In this document: one piece after another, positions 18,946-27,282 of the stretch
Position numbering within the stretch: the first letter of the stretch is position 1
Layout: the number at the start of each line of letters is the position of its first letter
The notes under the pieces: generated by a model
What the model was told of the DNA's origin: nothing
The model's input: only the letters and a program-made list of their open reading frames with translations
The model's database searches: none
Source of the DNA: Streptococcus intermedius SK54 = ATCC 27335
GTDB lineage: Bacteria > Bacillota > Bacilli > Lactobacillales > Streptococcaceae
Assembly (NCBI RefSeq): GCF_000413475.1
Contig: NZ_ATFK01000001.1
Location: 310,001 to 374,000 of the forward strand
DNA: 64,000 nt
Direction: 5' to 3'
Made by a program: the position numbers and the translations under genes

Positions 18946-19908
18946 ATGAAAAGTGAAAGAAAAAGGCTATTAGCTAAGATTGCTTATCTTTATTATGTAG
19001 AGGAGAAAAGTCAGGCAGAAATTGCAGCAGAGACAGGGATTTATCGGACAACTGTGAGTCGTATGTTGGCTGAAGCTAAAAAGGAAGGCATTGTCAAAAT
19101 CGAGATTGAAGCCTTTGATACGCGTTTGTTTCATTTAGAAAATGTAGTGAAAGAGAAGTATGGGTTAAAAGGACTTGAAATCGTAGCAAATCAAGTGGAT
19201 GACTCACCTTCTGATTTGGAGCAGCGGTTAGCTCAATCAGCGGCAGGAATGCTTCGGGGGATGATTGATGATAATGCTAAAGTTGGATTTTCATGGGGAA
19301 AGAGTCTTAGTCTCTTAGTAGAACACTCGGGCAGTCGACACTTGAGTAATGTGCATTTTTTTCCATTGGCTGGCGGACCTAGCCATATTCATGCGCGTTA
19401 TCATGTTAATACCCTCATTTACAGTATGGCTAATAAATACCATGGGGATTGTCGCTTTATGAATGCGACGATTATACAAGAAGATGAGATCTTAGCAAAA
19501 GGAATTTTGTCTTCTAAATATTTTGAGGACTTAAAAAGAAGTTGGCAAGAACTAGATGTTGTTGTTGTTGGGGTTGGCGGACAAGTGGATGAAAAGAATC
19601 GGCAGTGGTTGGATATGCTGACGGCTGAAGATTTTCGTACAGTGGAAAGTGAAGGAGCTGTCGGAGAAATTTGTTGCCGCTTTTTTGATGAAAATGGTGA
19701 ATTGGTTGATGAACAGTTGCAAAATCGAACAGTTGCTATTTCTTTAGATTATTTAAAAACAGTTCCTCACAGTCTGGCTTTCGCCTATGGTCGTCAAAAA
19801 GCTGCCGCTATTTTGGCGGTTTTACGTGCTGGGTATGTCAACCATTTAGTTACAGATGAAGCAACTATTTTAAAAGTGTTGGAATTGGATAATAGTGCAG
19901 TTAATTAG
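18946..19908 (+). CDS. SorC-family sugar-binding transcriptional regulator
   Basis: A 320-residue regulator with an N-terminal HTH (KIAYLYYVEEKSQAEIAAETGIYRTTVSRMLAEAKKEGIVKIEI, about 10-55, in which SQAEIAAETGIYRTTVSRML is the recognition unit). A sugar-phosphate isomerase-like effector domain covers the remainder, including GFSWGKSL near 106, FFPLAGGPSHIHARYH and VVVVGVGG. Family members bind phosphorylated sugars and can activate or repress. Identical palindromes upstream of the PTS genes and of the glycyl radical enzyme gene are the likely binding sites. GGGAG precedes the ATG. Confidence 0.92.
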   Translation: MKSERKRLLAKIAYLYYVEEKSQAEIAAETGIYRTTVSRMLAEAKKEGIVKIEIEAFDTRLFHLENVVKEKYGLKGLEIVANQVDDSPSDLEQRLAQSAAGMLRGMIDDNAKVGFSWGKSLSLLVEHSGSRHLSNVHFFPLAGGPSHIHARYHVNTLIYSMANKYHGDCRFMNATIIQEDEILAKGILSSKYFEDLKRSWQELDVVVVGVGGQVDEKNRQWLDMLTAEDFRTVESEGAVGEICCRFFDENGELVDEQLQNRTVAISLDYLKTVPHSLAFAYGRQKAAAILAVLRAGYVNHLVTDEATILKVLELDNSAVN

Positions 19909-19948
19909 TAGTTTATAACAGTTCTCCTTTTCCCATTATTTCATTTTC

Positions 19949-19985
19949 AAAAGGTCAAGAATAATGATTCTGACCTTTTTATTTT
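19949..19985 (+). terminator. Terminator after the SorC gene
   Basis: AAAAGGTCA / TGACCTTTTT stem with an inner GAAT/ATTC extension and a T-rich tail, separating the regulators from the PTS operon. Confidence 0.8.
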
Positions 19986-19994
19986 ACTCGACAA

Positions 19995-20006
19995 GCACAA
20001 ATGTGC
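19995..20006. promoter_or_regulatory. SorC operator candidate 1 (PTS operon)
   Basis: Perfect palindrome GCACAAATGTGC, about 50 bases upstream of the predicted -35 of the PTS operon. The same 12 bases recur at 22165-22176 before the glycyl radical enzyme. Confidence 0.7.
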
Positions 20007-20043
20007 GATAAATATAAAAAAAGAGAATTTGTTCAGTGATATA

Positions 20044-20104
20044 TTGACGGAATAAGAGAAAGATGATAAATTTGAGTTACAAACAAAAATAAAACGCTTT
20101 CAAA
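20044..20104 (+). promoter_or_regulatory. PTS operon promoter and cre-like site
   Basis: -35 TTGACG at 20044-20049, 17-base spacer, -10 TAAATT at 20067-20072. A cre-like element AAAACGCTTTCAAA lies at 20091-20104, downstream of the start, where CcpA would block elongation. The remainder of the 243-base gap 19909-20151 holds the terminator and the SorC palindrome. Confidence 0.6.
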
Positions 20105-20151
20105 TAAAAGAAAGATATATTTTGTAAATAAAAATAGGAGTAACGTTAAAT

Positions 20152-20475
20152 ATGGAAGTGATTGTAGCTGATCAAATCATTATGGGGTTAATCTTGCATG
20201 CTGGGGATGCCAAACAGCATATTTACCAAGCTTTATCATTGGCAAAAAATGGTGAATTTGAAAAATGTGATGAGCATTTGAAATTGGCAGATCAGGCATT
20301 GTTAGAAGCTCATAATCTACAAACCGAGTTTTTGGCACAGGAAGCGGGGGGAACAAAGACAGAAATCACAGCTTTGTTTGTCCACTCTCAGGATCATTTG
20401 ATGACCAGTATTACAGAAATTAATCTTATCAAGGAAATCATTGACTTGAGAAAAGAATTACAAGTGAAAAAATAA
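20152..20475 (+). CDS. PTS EIIA component, lactose/cellobiose family
   Basis: A 107-residue cytosolic phosphocarrier that takes phosphate from HPr and passes it to EIIB. It fits the trimeric helical Lac-family IIA fold, with active His78 in the ALFVHSQDHLM motif; GDAKQHIYQAL at 18-28 and the conserved DQALLEAHN region are also visible. First gene of a IIA-IIB-IIC set with spacing of 20 and 11 bases. AGGAG precedes the ATG. The family label lactose/cellobiose describes fold, not substrate; see the cluster finding. Confidence 0.93.
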   Translation: MEVIVADQIIMGLILHAGDAKQHIYQALSLAKNGEFEKCDEHLKLADQALLEAHNLQTEFLAQEAGGTKTEITALFVHSQDHLMTSITEINLIKEIIDLRKELQVKK

Positions 20476-20495
20476 ATCATCAGGAGGATGAAGAT

Positions 20496-20807
20496 ATGAT
20501 TAAAATTGGGCTGTTTTGTGCAGCAGGTTTTTCAACAGGAATGTTGGTCAATAATATGAAAATAGCTGCGAAAGAAGCTGGTTTAGAGGTTGAGATTGAT
20601 GCTTATTCTCAGGCCAAGTTAGCAGATTATGCACCAAACTTGGATGTTGCTTTGTTAGGACCACAAGTAGCTTATACTTTGGATAAGTCAGCTGCCATTT
20701 GCGAAGAGAACCATATTCCAATTGCGGTCATTCCAATGGCGGACTATGGCATGCTAGATGGTAAAAAAGTATTGAATCTCGCTTTGGGGCTTTTGGAACA
20801 AAAATAA
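20496..20807 (+). CDS. PTS EIIB component, lactose/cellobiose family
   Basis: A 103-residue EIIB with the phosphocysteine Cys8 in IGLFCAAGFSTGMLVNNM, the P-loop-like motif that follows beta-strand 1 in this family. Receives phosphate from the preceding IIA and transfers it to sugar in the IIC pore. The remaining fold signatures (DVALLGPQVAYTL, IPIAVIPMADYGMLDG) are present and the length is normal. Confidence 0.93.
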   Translation: MIKIGLFCAAGFSTGMLVNNMKIAAKEAGLEVEIDAYSQAKLADYAPNLDVALLGPQVAYTLDKSAAICEENHIPIAVIPMADYGMLDGKKVLNLALGLLEQK

Positions 20808-20818
20808 GGAGCTTAGTT

Positions 20819-22120
20819 ATGGCTAAAGTAGATACTCAAAAAATTATTGCGCCGATTATGAAATTTGTTAATATGCGCGGTATAATTGCCTTAAAGGATG
20901 GCATGTTGGCAATTCTCCCCTTGACAGTTGTTGGAAGTATCTTTCTGATTGTAGGACAGTTACCATTTGAAGGACTCAATCAAGCAATTGCAGGTATTTT
21001 TGGGAAAAATTGGACTGAGCCATTTATGCAGGTTTACTCAGGAACTTTTGCGATTATGGGTTTGATTTCCTGTTTCTCCATAGGATATTCTTATGCTAAA
21101 AATAGTGGTGTAGAGCCTCTGCCAGCAGGGGTGTTATCCGTGTCCTCGTTCTTCATTCTTTTAAAATCTTCTTATGTACCGACAAAAGGTGAACCTATTG
21201 CAGATGCTATCACTAAAGTTTGGTTTGGTGGTCAGGGGATTATTGGAGCTATTATTATTGGTTTGGTTGTCGGTAGTATCTATACCATGTTTATTCAAAA
21301 GCATATTGTTATTAAGATGCCAGAGCAAGTTCCGCAAGCGATTGCTAAGCAATTTGAGGCTATGATTCCAGCTTTTGTGATATTCTTCCTTTCCATGGTA
21401 GTTTATATTCTTGCTAAAATGCTAACAAAAGGTGGCACTTTTATTGAAATGATTTATGGTGTGATTCAAGTACCATTACAAGGATTGACTGGTTCCCTTT
21501 ACGGTGCAATTGGTATCGCCTTTTTCATCTCCTTCTTATGGTGGTTCGGTGTGCATGGGCAATCTGTTGTCAATGGTGTAGTGACTGCTCTATTGCTTTC
21601 AAATCTGGATGCCAATAAAGCTTTGCTTGCTGCTGGAAAGCTATCTGTTGGTAAAGGGGCGCATATTGTTACTCAGCAATTCTTAGATAGTTTCCTAATC
21701 TTATCTGGTTCAGGTATCACTTTTGGCTTGGTAGTAGCTATGATCTTTGCAGCTAAGTCCAAGCAATACAAAGCACTAGGAAAAGTTGCTGCTTTTCCAG
21801 CAATCTTTAATGTCAATGAACCAGTTGTGTTTGGGTTTCCAATTGTTATGAATCCCGTTATGTTCTTGCCTTTTATTCTTGTACCTGTTTTAGCGGCTGT
21901 AATTGTTTATGGTTCTATAGCAATTGGCTTTATGCAGCCATTTTCAGGGGTGACCTTGCCATGGAGTACACCAGCTATTATTTCTGGTTTCTTAGTGGCA
22001 GGATGGCAAGGTGCTCTCATCCAAGTTGTCATTTTAGCTATGTCAACTCTCATCTATTTCCCATTCTTTAAATTCCAAGACAATCTTGCTTACAGTAATG
22101 AACTGAAAGCGGAAGGATAA
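20819..22120 (+). CDS. PTS EIIC permease, lactose/cellobiose family
   Basis: This integral membrane permease has 433 residues and about ten hydrophobic segments. The N-terminal LKDGMLAILPLTVVGSIFLI is typical of cellobiose-type IIC. The substrate region includes WWFGVHGQSVVNG near residue 241 and FNVNEPVVFGFPIVMNP near 330, the conserved sugar/phosphotransfer loop. It couples uptake to phosphorylation, so the intracellular substrate of this cluster would be a 6-phosphosugar. A 1,5-anhydrohexitol is an inference from the downstream enzymes. Confidence 0.93.
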   Translation: MAKVDTQKIIAPIMKFVNMRGIIALKDGMLAILPLTVVGSIFLIVGQLPFEGLNQAIAGIFGKNWTEPFMQVYSGTFAIMGLISCFSIGYSYAKNSGVEPLPAGVLSVSSFFILLKSSYVPTKGEPIADAITKVWFGGQGIIGAIIIGLVVGSIYTMFIQKHIVIKMPEQVPQAIAKQFEAMIPAFVIFFLSMVVYILAKMLTKGGTFIEMIYGVIQVPLQGLTGSLYGAIGIAFFISFLWWFGVHGQSVVNGVVTALLLSNLDANKALLAAGKLSVGKGAHIVTQQFLDSFLILSGSGITFGLVVAMIFAAKSKQYKALGKVAAFPAIFNVNEPVVFGFPIVMNPVMFLPFILVPVLAAVIVYGSIAIGFMQPFSGVTLPWSTPAIISGFLVAGWQGALIQVVILAMSTLIYFPFFKFQDNLAYSNELKAEG

Positions 22121-22164
22121 ACTACATTGTATCACTGTAAAGAAATTATTTTAATGTTGATTGA

Positions 22165-22240
22165 GCACAAATGTGCAAAAAATCTTTAATTCGATAATTG
22201 ATTATAAATGATTGAATTTTTGCATCTTGCATGCTACAAT
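22165..22240 (+). promoter_or_regulatory. SorC operator candidate 2 and GRE promoter
   Basis: The palindrome GCACAAATGTGC at 22165-22176 is identical to that at 19995. It lies 35 bases upstream of a promoter with -35 TTGAAT (22212-22217), 17-base spacer and -10 TACAAT (22235-22240). An operator just upstream of -35 would suit activation by SorC. Confidence 0.65.
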
Positions 22241-22287
22241 AGTTACGAAAGAAATAAAAATAATTTCATAAGAAAGGTTGTGCTGTG

Positions 22288-24732
22288 ATGACTAATGTAA
22301 AAGAAATAGAAAAAACGACTATACAAACGAGTTATTTTGGTAGTTTAACGGACCGAATGAACAAGTATCGGGAAGATGTGCTGGACAAGAAACCTTATAT
22401 TGATGCTGAACGTGCTGTTCTTGCGACAAGAGCTTATCAAGAGCATAAAGAAAAGCCAAATGTTCTGAAGCGTGCTTATATGCTTAAGGAAATTTTGGAA
22501 AATATGACGCTTTATATTGAAGATGAGACCATGATTGTTGGAAATCAGGCTTCGTCTAATAAAGATGCACCTATTTTCCCAGAGTATACTTTAGAATTTG
22601 TACTCAATGAATTAGATCTTTTTGAAAAGCGCGATGGCGATGTTTTCTATATTACAGAGGAAACTAAAGAACAAATCCGTAGCATCGCTCCTTTCTGGGA
22701 AAACAATAATCTCCGCGCTAGAGCTGGTGCTTTACTTCCAGAAGAAGTTCAGGTTTATATGGAAACTGGCTTCTTTGGAATGGAAGGAAAGATGAACTCT
22801 GGTGATGCTCATTTGGCAGTCAACTATCAAAAATTGCTTCAATATGGTTTGAAAGGTTTTGAAGAAAAAGCTCGGGCAGCTAAGGAGGCCTTGGATTTGA
22901 CAGATCCAGCTAGTATTGATAAATATCATTTCTATGATTCAATTTTCATTGTAGTGGATGCTGTGAAAGCTTATGCGGAGCGTTTTGCCGTCTTGGCTAA
23001 TCAATTAGCTGAAAAAGCAGAAGAGCCTAAACGCCGTCAGGAGCTCTTAGAAATTGCTAGAATCTGTTCTAAAGTACCGTATGAGCCAGCATCAACATTT
23101 GCTGAAGCTGTTCAATCTGTTTGGTTTATCCAGTGTATCCTCCAGATTGAGTCTAACGGACATTCGCTCTCTTATGGCCGCTTTGATCAGTACATGTACC
23201 CTTATGTTAAGGCAGACTTGGAAGTTGGTCGTGAGACAGAAGCTAGTATTGTGGAACGTTTAACCAATCTGTGGATTAAGACGATTACCATAAATAAAGT
23301 GCGCAGCCAGGCTCACACATTCTCATCTGCGGGCAGTCCCCTTTATCAAAATGTGACAATCGGGGGTCAAACGAGAGATAAAAGAGATGCAGTCAACCCG
23401 CTTTCCTACCTTGTGTTGAAATCTGTAGCTCAAACTCATCTTCCTCAGCCAAATCTGACTGTTCGCTATCATGCAGGTTTGGATCCTCGCTTTATGAATG
23501 AGTGTATTGAAGTCATGAAGCTTGGTTTTGGTATGCCAGCTTTCAATAATGACGAAATTATCATCCCATCCTTTATCGCAAAAGGCGTTTTGGAAGAAGA
23601 TGCATACGACTATAGTGCCATCGGCTGTGTGGAAACTGCCGTGCCTGGTAAATGGGGCTACCGTTGTACGGGTATGAGCTATATGAACTTCCCTAAAGTG
23701 CTTCTCATCACTATGAACGATGGAATTGATCCCGCATCTGGCAAGCGTTTTGCACCAAGTTTCGGTCATTTTAAAGACATGAAGAGCTTTGCTGAGCTGC
23801 AAACGGCTTGGGACAAGACTTTGCGCCACCTGACTCGTATGAGTGTCATCGTGGAAAATTCTATCGACCTGTCTCTTGAAAGAGAAGTGCCGGATATCCT
23901 CTGCTCAGCTTTGACAGATGATTGTATTGGACGCGGTAAGCATTTGAAAGAGGGGGGAGCTGTCTATGACTATATTTCTGGTCTCCAAGTCGGTATTGCC
24001 AATCTATCAGACTCACTAGCAGCAATCAAGAAGCTAGTCTTTGAAGAAGGCAAACTGACTCCAGCTGAACTCTGGCATGCGCTTGAAACAGACTATGCAG
24101 GTGAGCGTGGCAAGGAGATTCAAGAGATGTTGATCCATGATGCACCGAAATATGGTAATGATGATGATTATGCGGATAAGTTGGTGACTGATGCTTACGA
24201 TATTTATGTGGATGAAATCGCTAAATATCCAAATACCCGTTATGGACGCGGTCCAATTGGCGGTATCCGCTACTCAGGAACATCTTCTATTTCAGCCAAT
24301 GTTGGTCAAGGTCGTGGTACTTTGGCGACACCAGATGGCCGCAATGCAGGGACACCGCTCGCTGAAGGCTGTTCTCCATCTCACAATATGGACAAGAATG
24401 GTCCGACTTCTGTATTGAAATCTGTTTCTAAATTGCCGACAGATGAAATCGTTGGGGGCGTTCTGCTCAATCAAAAAGTGAATCCTCAGACCCTGTCTAA
24501 GGAAGAAGATAAAATTAAATTGATTGCTTTACTTCGTACGTTCTTTAACCGTTTGCACGGTTATCATATTCAATACAATGTTGTTTCTAGAGAAACCTTG
24601 ATTGATGCGCAAAAGCATCCTGAAAAACACCGTGATTTGATTGTGCGTGTTGCAGGATATTCGGCATTCTTCAATGTACTCTCCAAAGCAACACAAGATG
24701 ATATTATCGGACGTACAGAACACACATTATAA
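22288..24732 (+). CDS. pflD: Dehydratase-type glycyl radical enzyme (PflD/YbiW-like)
   Basis: A glycyl radical enzyme of 814 residues. The radical Gly is in RVAGYSAFF near residue 790 and the active cysteine is a single Cys in [14 protein letters not shown] near residue 447. The GCVE motif marks the C-O or C-N bond-cleaving lyases; true pyruvate formate-lyases have adjacent cysteines here, so the usual label formate acetyltransferase is probably wrong. Its neighbours (PTS, FSA-like aldolase, glycerol dehydrogenase) match the E. coli PflD/YbiW setting, where the substrate is a 1,5-anhydrohexitol 6-phosphate. The start could also be the GTG at 22285. Oxygen sensitive by family. Confidence 0.88.
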   Translation: MTNVKEIEKTTIQTSYFGSLTDRMNKYREDVLDKKPYIDAERAVLATRAYQEHKEKPNVLKRAYMLKEILENMTLYIEDETMIVGNQASSNKDAPIFPEYTLEFVLNELDLFEKRDGDVFYITEETKEQIRSIAPFWENNNLRARAGALLPEEVQVYMETGFFGMEGKMNSGDAHLAVNYQKLLQYGLKGFEEKARAAKEALDLTDPASIDKYHFYDSIFIVVDAVKAYAERFAVLANQLAEKAEEPKRRQELLEIARICSKVPYEPASTFAEAVQSVWFIQCILQIESNGHSLSYGRFDQYMYPYVKADLEVGRETEASIVERLTNLWIKTITINKVRSQAHTFSSAGSPLYQNVTIGGQTRDKRDAVNPLSYLVLKSVAQTHLPQPNLTVRYHAGLDPRFMNECIEVMKLGFGMPAFNNDEIIIPSFIAKGVLEEDAYDYSAIGCVETAVPGKWGYRCTGMSYMNFPKVLLITMNDGIDPASGKRFAPSFGHFKDMKSFAELQTAWDKTLRHLTRMSVIVENSIDLSLEREVPDILCSALTDDCIGRGKHLKEGGAVYDYISGLQVGIANLSDSLAAIKKLVFEEGKLTPAELWHALETDYAGERGKEIQEMLIHDAPKYGNDDDYADKLVTDAYDIYVDEIAKYPNTRYGRGPIGGIRYSGTSSISANVGQGRGTLATPDGRNAGTPLAEGCSPSHNMDKNGPTSVLKSVSKLPTDEIVGGVLLNQKVNPQTLSKEEDKIKLIALLRTFFNRLHGYHIQYNVVSRETLIDAQKHPEKHRDLIVRVAGYSAFFNVLSKATQDDIIGRTEHTL

Positions 24733-24746
24733 AAGAGGTCCAGTTT

Positions 24747-25415
24747 ATGGAATTCATGCTTGATACATTAAATGTAGAAGAAATAAAAAAATGGTCGCAA
24801 GTTCTCCCCTTGGCAGGAGTGACTTCTAACCCGACCATCGCTAAAAAAGAGGGAGAGATTGATTTCTTTAAACGCATCCAAGAAGTTAGAGAAATTATTG
24901 GGGAAGCTCCTTCCATTCATATTCAGGTTGTTGCCAAAGACTATCAGGGAATTTTAAAAGATGCAGCTGAAATTCGCAAACAGTGTAGTGGAAATGTGTT
25001 TGTCAAAGTACCTGTAACCCCTGAAGGTTTAGCCGCTATAAAAGTTTTAAAAGCAGAAGGTTACAAGATTACGGCAACTGCTATTTATACTATTTTCCAA
25101 GGTTTGTTAGCCATTCAAGCAGGTGCAGATTATTTAGCTCCTTATTATAACCGTATGGAAAATTTAAACATTGATTCAGATGCAGTTATTGGCCAATTGG
25201 CGGATGCGATTGCGAAAGAAGGTTCATCTAGCAAAATTTTAGCAGCTTCCTTTAAAAATGTAGGACAAGTCAACAAGGCTTTTGCTGATGGTGCCCATGC
25301 TATTACAGCAGGTGCAGATGTCTTTGAATCAGCTTTTGCTATGCCGTCTATCTCAAAGGCAGTGGATGATTTCGCTACCGACTGGGCAGTGATTCACCAT
25401 CAAGAATTTATTTAA
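24747..25415 (+). CDS. Fructose-6-phosphate aldolase-like transaldolase (FSA type)
   Basis: Class I aldolase of the small transaldolase/FSA family, 222 residues. The Schiff-base lysine is Lys87 in [12 protein letters not shown]. Other signatures are [11 protein letters not shown] at the start, [12 protein letters not shown] near 24, [14 protein letters not shown] and [13 protein letters not shown], plus [12 protein letters not shown] near 170. FSA-type members cleave fructose-6-phosphate-like substrates to glyceraldehyde 3-phosphate and a C3 ketone; in the anhydroglycolysis route it would split 1-deoxyfructose 6-phosphate into G3P and hydroxyacetone. It lies 14 bases after the glycyl radical enzyme gene. 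Confidence 0.9.
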   Translation: MEFMLDTLNVEEIKKWSQVLPLAGVTSNPTIAKKEGEIDFFKRIQEVREIIGEAPSIHIQVVAKDYQGILKDAAEIRKQCSGNVFVKVPVTPEGLAAIKVLKAEGYKITATAIYTIFQGLLAIQAGADYLAPYYNRMENLNIDSDAVIGQLADAIAKEGSSSKILAASFKNVGQVNKAFADGAHAITAGADVFESAFAMPSISKAVDDFATDWAVIHHQEFI

Positions 25416-25527
25416 ACTAGTTATAAAAATTATTCCAATAGCTTTGAGGCATTCTAAAAATCTAAAAAGTTGTTAAGAAGTTAGAAAAGCTTTTAGAGCT
25501 GTTTCATTAAAGAAAAAGAGGTGTCTT

Positions 25528-26616
25528 ATGAACATTTTTGCAAGTCCGTCTCGTTATATTCAGGGTGAAAATGCCCTCTTTGAAAATGCCAGTCAAATCC
25601 TCAAATTAGGTAGTCGCCCTGTGTTGCTTTGTGATGATGTCGTCTACCAGATTGTTGGAGAGAAATTTCAGGCTTATCTAACTCGATATGGTCTTCATGT
25701 GCTGCATGTTAGTTTTAATGGTGAAGCTTCGGATAATGAAATCAATCGGGTAGTCGCTTTAGCTGAAAAAGATGGAGCCGATCTAGTGATTGGTCTTGGC
25801 GGTGGAAAAACAATTGACAGTGCTAAGGCAATTGCAGATTTATTGGGAAGTTCCGTCGTAATTGCACCGACTATTGCTTCAACAGATGCACCAACATCAG
25901 CTCTTTCAGTAATTTATACTGAGGAAGGAGCATTTGAGAAATATATTTTTTACACCAAGAACCCAGATCTTGTTCTGGTAGATTCAAAGGTCATTGCTCA
26001 AGCTCCAAAGCGCTTGTTAGCTTCTGGAATTGCAGATGGTTTAGCGACTTGGGTTGAAGCGCGTGCGGTTATGCAGGCAAATGGAGAGACCATGCTAGGA
26101 CAAAGACAGACTTTAGCAGGCGCAGCTATTGCCCAAAAATGTGAAGAAACTCTTTTTGCAGATGGTTTACAAGCACTGGCTGCTTGTGAGGCGCAGGTGG
26201 TAACACCAGCCCTTGAGCATATCATTGAGGCTAATACGCTTCTCAGCGGTGTTGGTTTTGAAAGTGGTGGATTGGCTGCGGCTCATGCCATTCACAATGG
26301 ATTTACAGCTCTGACTGGTGATATTCATCATCTGACTCATGGAGAAAAAGTAGCTTATGGAACGCTAACACAGCTCTTTCTTGAAAACCGTCCAAAAGAG
26401 GAATTGGAAAAATATATTCGTTTCTATCAGAAAATTGGTATGCCTACGACTTTGGCAGAAATGCATTTAGAAAATGCCAGCTATGATGATTTGCTCAAGG
26501 TTGGTAAGCAAGCTACTATTGAAGGTGAAACCATTCATCAGATGCCGTTTAAGATTTCAGCATCTGATATTGCGGGTGCTATCCTAGCAGTCGATCGTTA
26601 TGTAAACTCCTTATAA
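25528..26616 (+). CDS. gldA: Glycerol dehydrogenase
   Basis: NAD-dependent, zinc-containing iron-family alcohol dehydrogenase of 362 residues. The cofactor loop is GLGGGKTIDSAKA near residue 90, and zinc ligands are recognisable in SGIADGLATW, AAAHAIHNGFT and DIHHLTHGEKVAYG. The enzyme interconverts glycerol and dihydroxyacetone, and it also reduces hydroxyacetone to 1,2-propanediol, which suits the last step of the cluster. AAGAGGTG precedes the ATG. The 112-base gap from the aldolase has no obvious terminator, so it is likely the last gene of the operon. Confidence 0.93.
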   Translation: MNIFASPSRYIQGENALFENASQILKLGSRPVLLCDDVVYQIVGEKFQAYLTRYGLHVLHVSFNGEASDNEINRVVALAEKDGADLVIGLGGGKTIDSAKAIADLLGSSVVIAPTIASTDAPTSALSVIYTEEGAFEKYIFYTKNPDLVLVDSKVIAQAPKRLLASGIADGLATWVEARAVMQANGETMLGQRQTLAGAAIAQKCEETLFADGLQALAACEAQVVTPALEHIIEANTLLSGVGFESGGLAAAHAIHNGFTALTGDIHHLTHGEKVAYGTLTQLFLENRPKEELEKYIRFYQKIGMPTTLAEMHLENASYDDLLKVGKQATIEGETIHQMPFKISASDIAGAILAVDRYVNSL

Positions 26617-26626
26617 AAATAAAAAG

Positions 26627-26658
26627 AAACAAGTCTGATTAGATTGGACTTGTTTTTT
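26627..26658 (+). terminator. Terminator after gldA
   Basis: AAACAAGTC / GACTTGTTT stem with an 11-base loop and TTTTTT tail ending the glycyl-radical operon. Confidence 0.9.
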
Positions 26659-26759
26659 CGTGTAGTAGAAGACAACATTCCTATTTTAGATTTCCTCCAG
26701 TTATGACTTTCATAATGAATACAGTGGCTAAGAATATTGAAGAGAGAGTTAACATGATA

Positions 26760-26962
26760 TTATACTGGATAAATTGAGTGTAAAGGAATATGAGGATTCC
26801 CTTTAGGGATAGTGGTAAGTAATACTAAAGCCTCTTTAAGAGGCAAGTGACGAGTCAAGAGCAGTGAGGCTTGAACAACGTGAAAGCCAGCGTCTTTAGG
26901 CACTGGCTGGTAATTTGGGATTATAGCCCTAGTGAAAACCACCCGTTAGACGGGTGGTTATG
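26760..26962 (+). mobile_element. Right-end relic of an IS200/IS605-type element
   Basis: This segment has four successive hairpins: TCCCtttaGGGA (26798-26809), GCCTCtttaaGAGGC (26830-26844), GCCAG...CTGGC (26886-26907) and a perfect ten-base stem AACCACCCGT / ACGGGTGGTT with a TAG loop at 26937-26959. No transposase or tnpB reading frame is present. The arrangement and sequence resemble, from memory, the 3' end of streptococcal IS605/IS1341 elements, the region that also encodes the TnpB guide-RNA scaffold. The left end and both genes seem lost. A 60-codon minus-strand frame across it is an artefact. Confidence 0.65.
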
Positions 26963-27023
26963 TTTTTCTACACTTTTTTTAGATATTTGCCCTCTATTTT
27001 AAGAAGTGAAAGTTTTAGCATTG

Positions 27024-27038
27024 ATTAAAGCGCTTTCT
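27024..27038. promoter_or_regulatory. cre-like site upstream of the endoglycosidase gene
   Basis: ATTAAAGCGCTTTCT fits the CcpA operator core (AAAGCGCTTT is fully palindromic). It is 245 bases before the GH85 gene. The remaining part of the gap 26963-27282 shows no gene; a promoter for the endoglycosidase could not be pinned down confidently. Confidence 0.5.
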
Positions 27039-27282
27039 CGGCATAAAATGGACATGGGAAGTCGCACATGTCTATTCCATTTCTGGAACGAAAGTGCATG
27101 TTATGGATTATCTTACTATTGTCAGTCAATCGTCCAATTATTGGCTAAATAAATTGATAATAGAAAATAGTGAACTCAGTATCATACATCATCTAGTAAT
27201 TGATAGAGTAGGAGGTAAATGTAAAAGCACTGGGAGAAGTGTGATGTGAGACTACTATTTCAAATTAAGAAAGGAGAAGATG

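Noticed and set aside
23323..23829. 168-codon minus-strand frame inside the glycyl radical enzyme gene
   Set aside because: Antisense shadow of a highly conserved gene, low-complexity composition and no ribosome site.
22288..24732. Annotation as pyruvate formate-lyase
   Set aside because: Single Cys in GCVE instead of adjacent cysteines, and the aldolase/GldA/PTS context points to a dehydratase-type enzyme.
26760..26942. 60-codon minus-strand frame after gldA
   Set aside because: It spans the IS605-like hairpins, has no ribosome site and no protein-like features.
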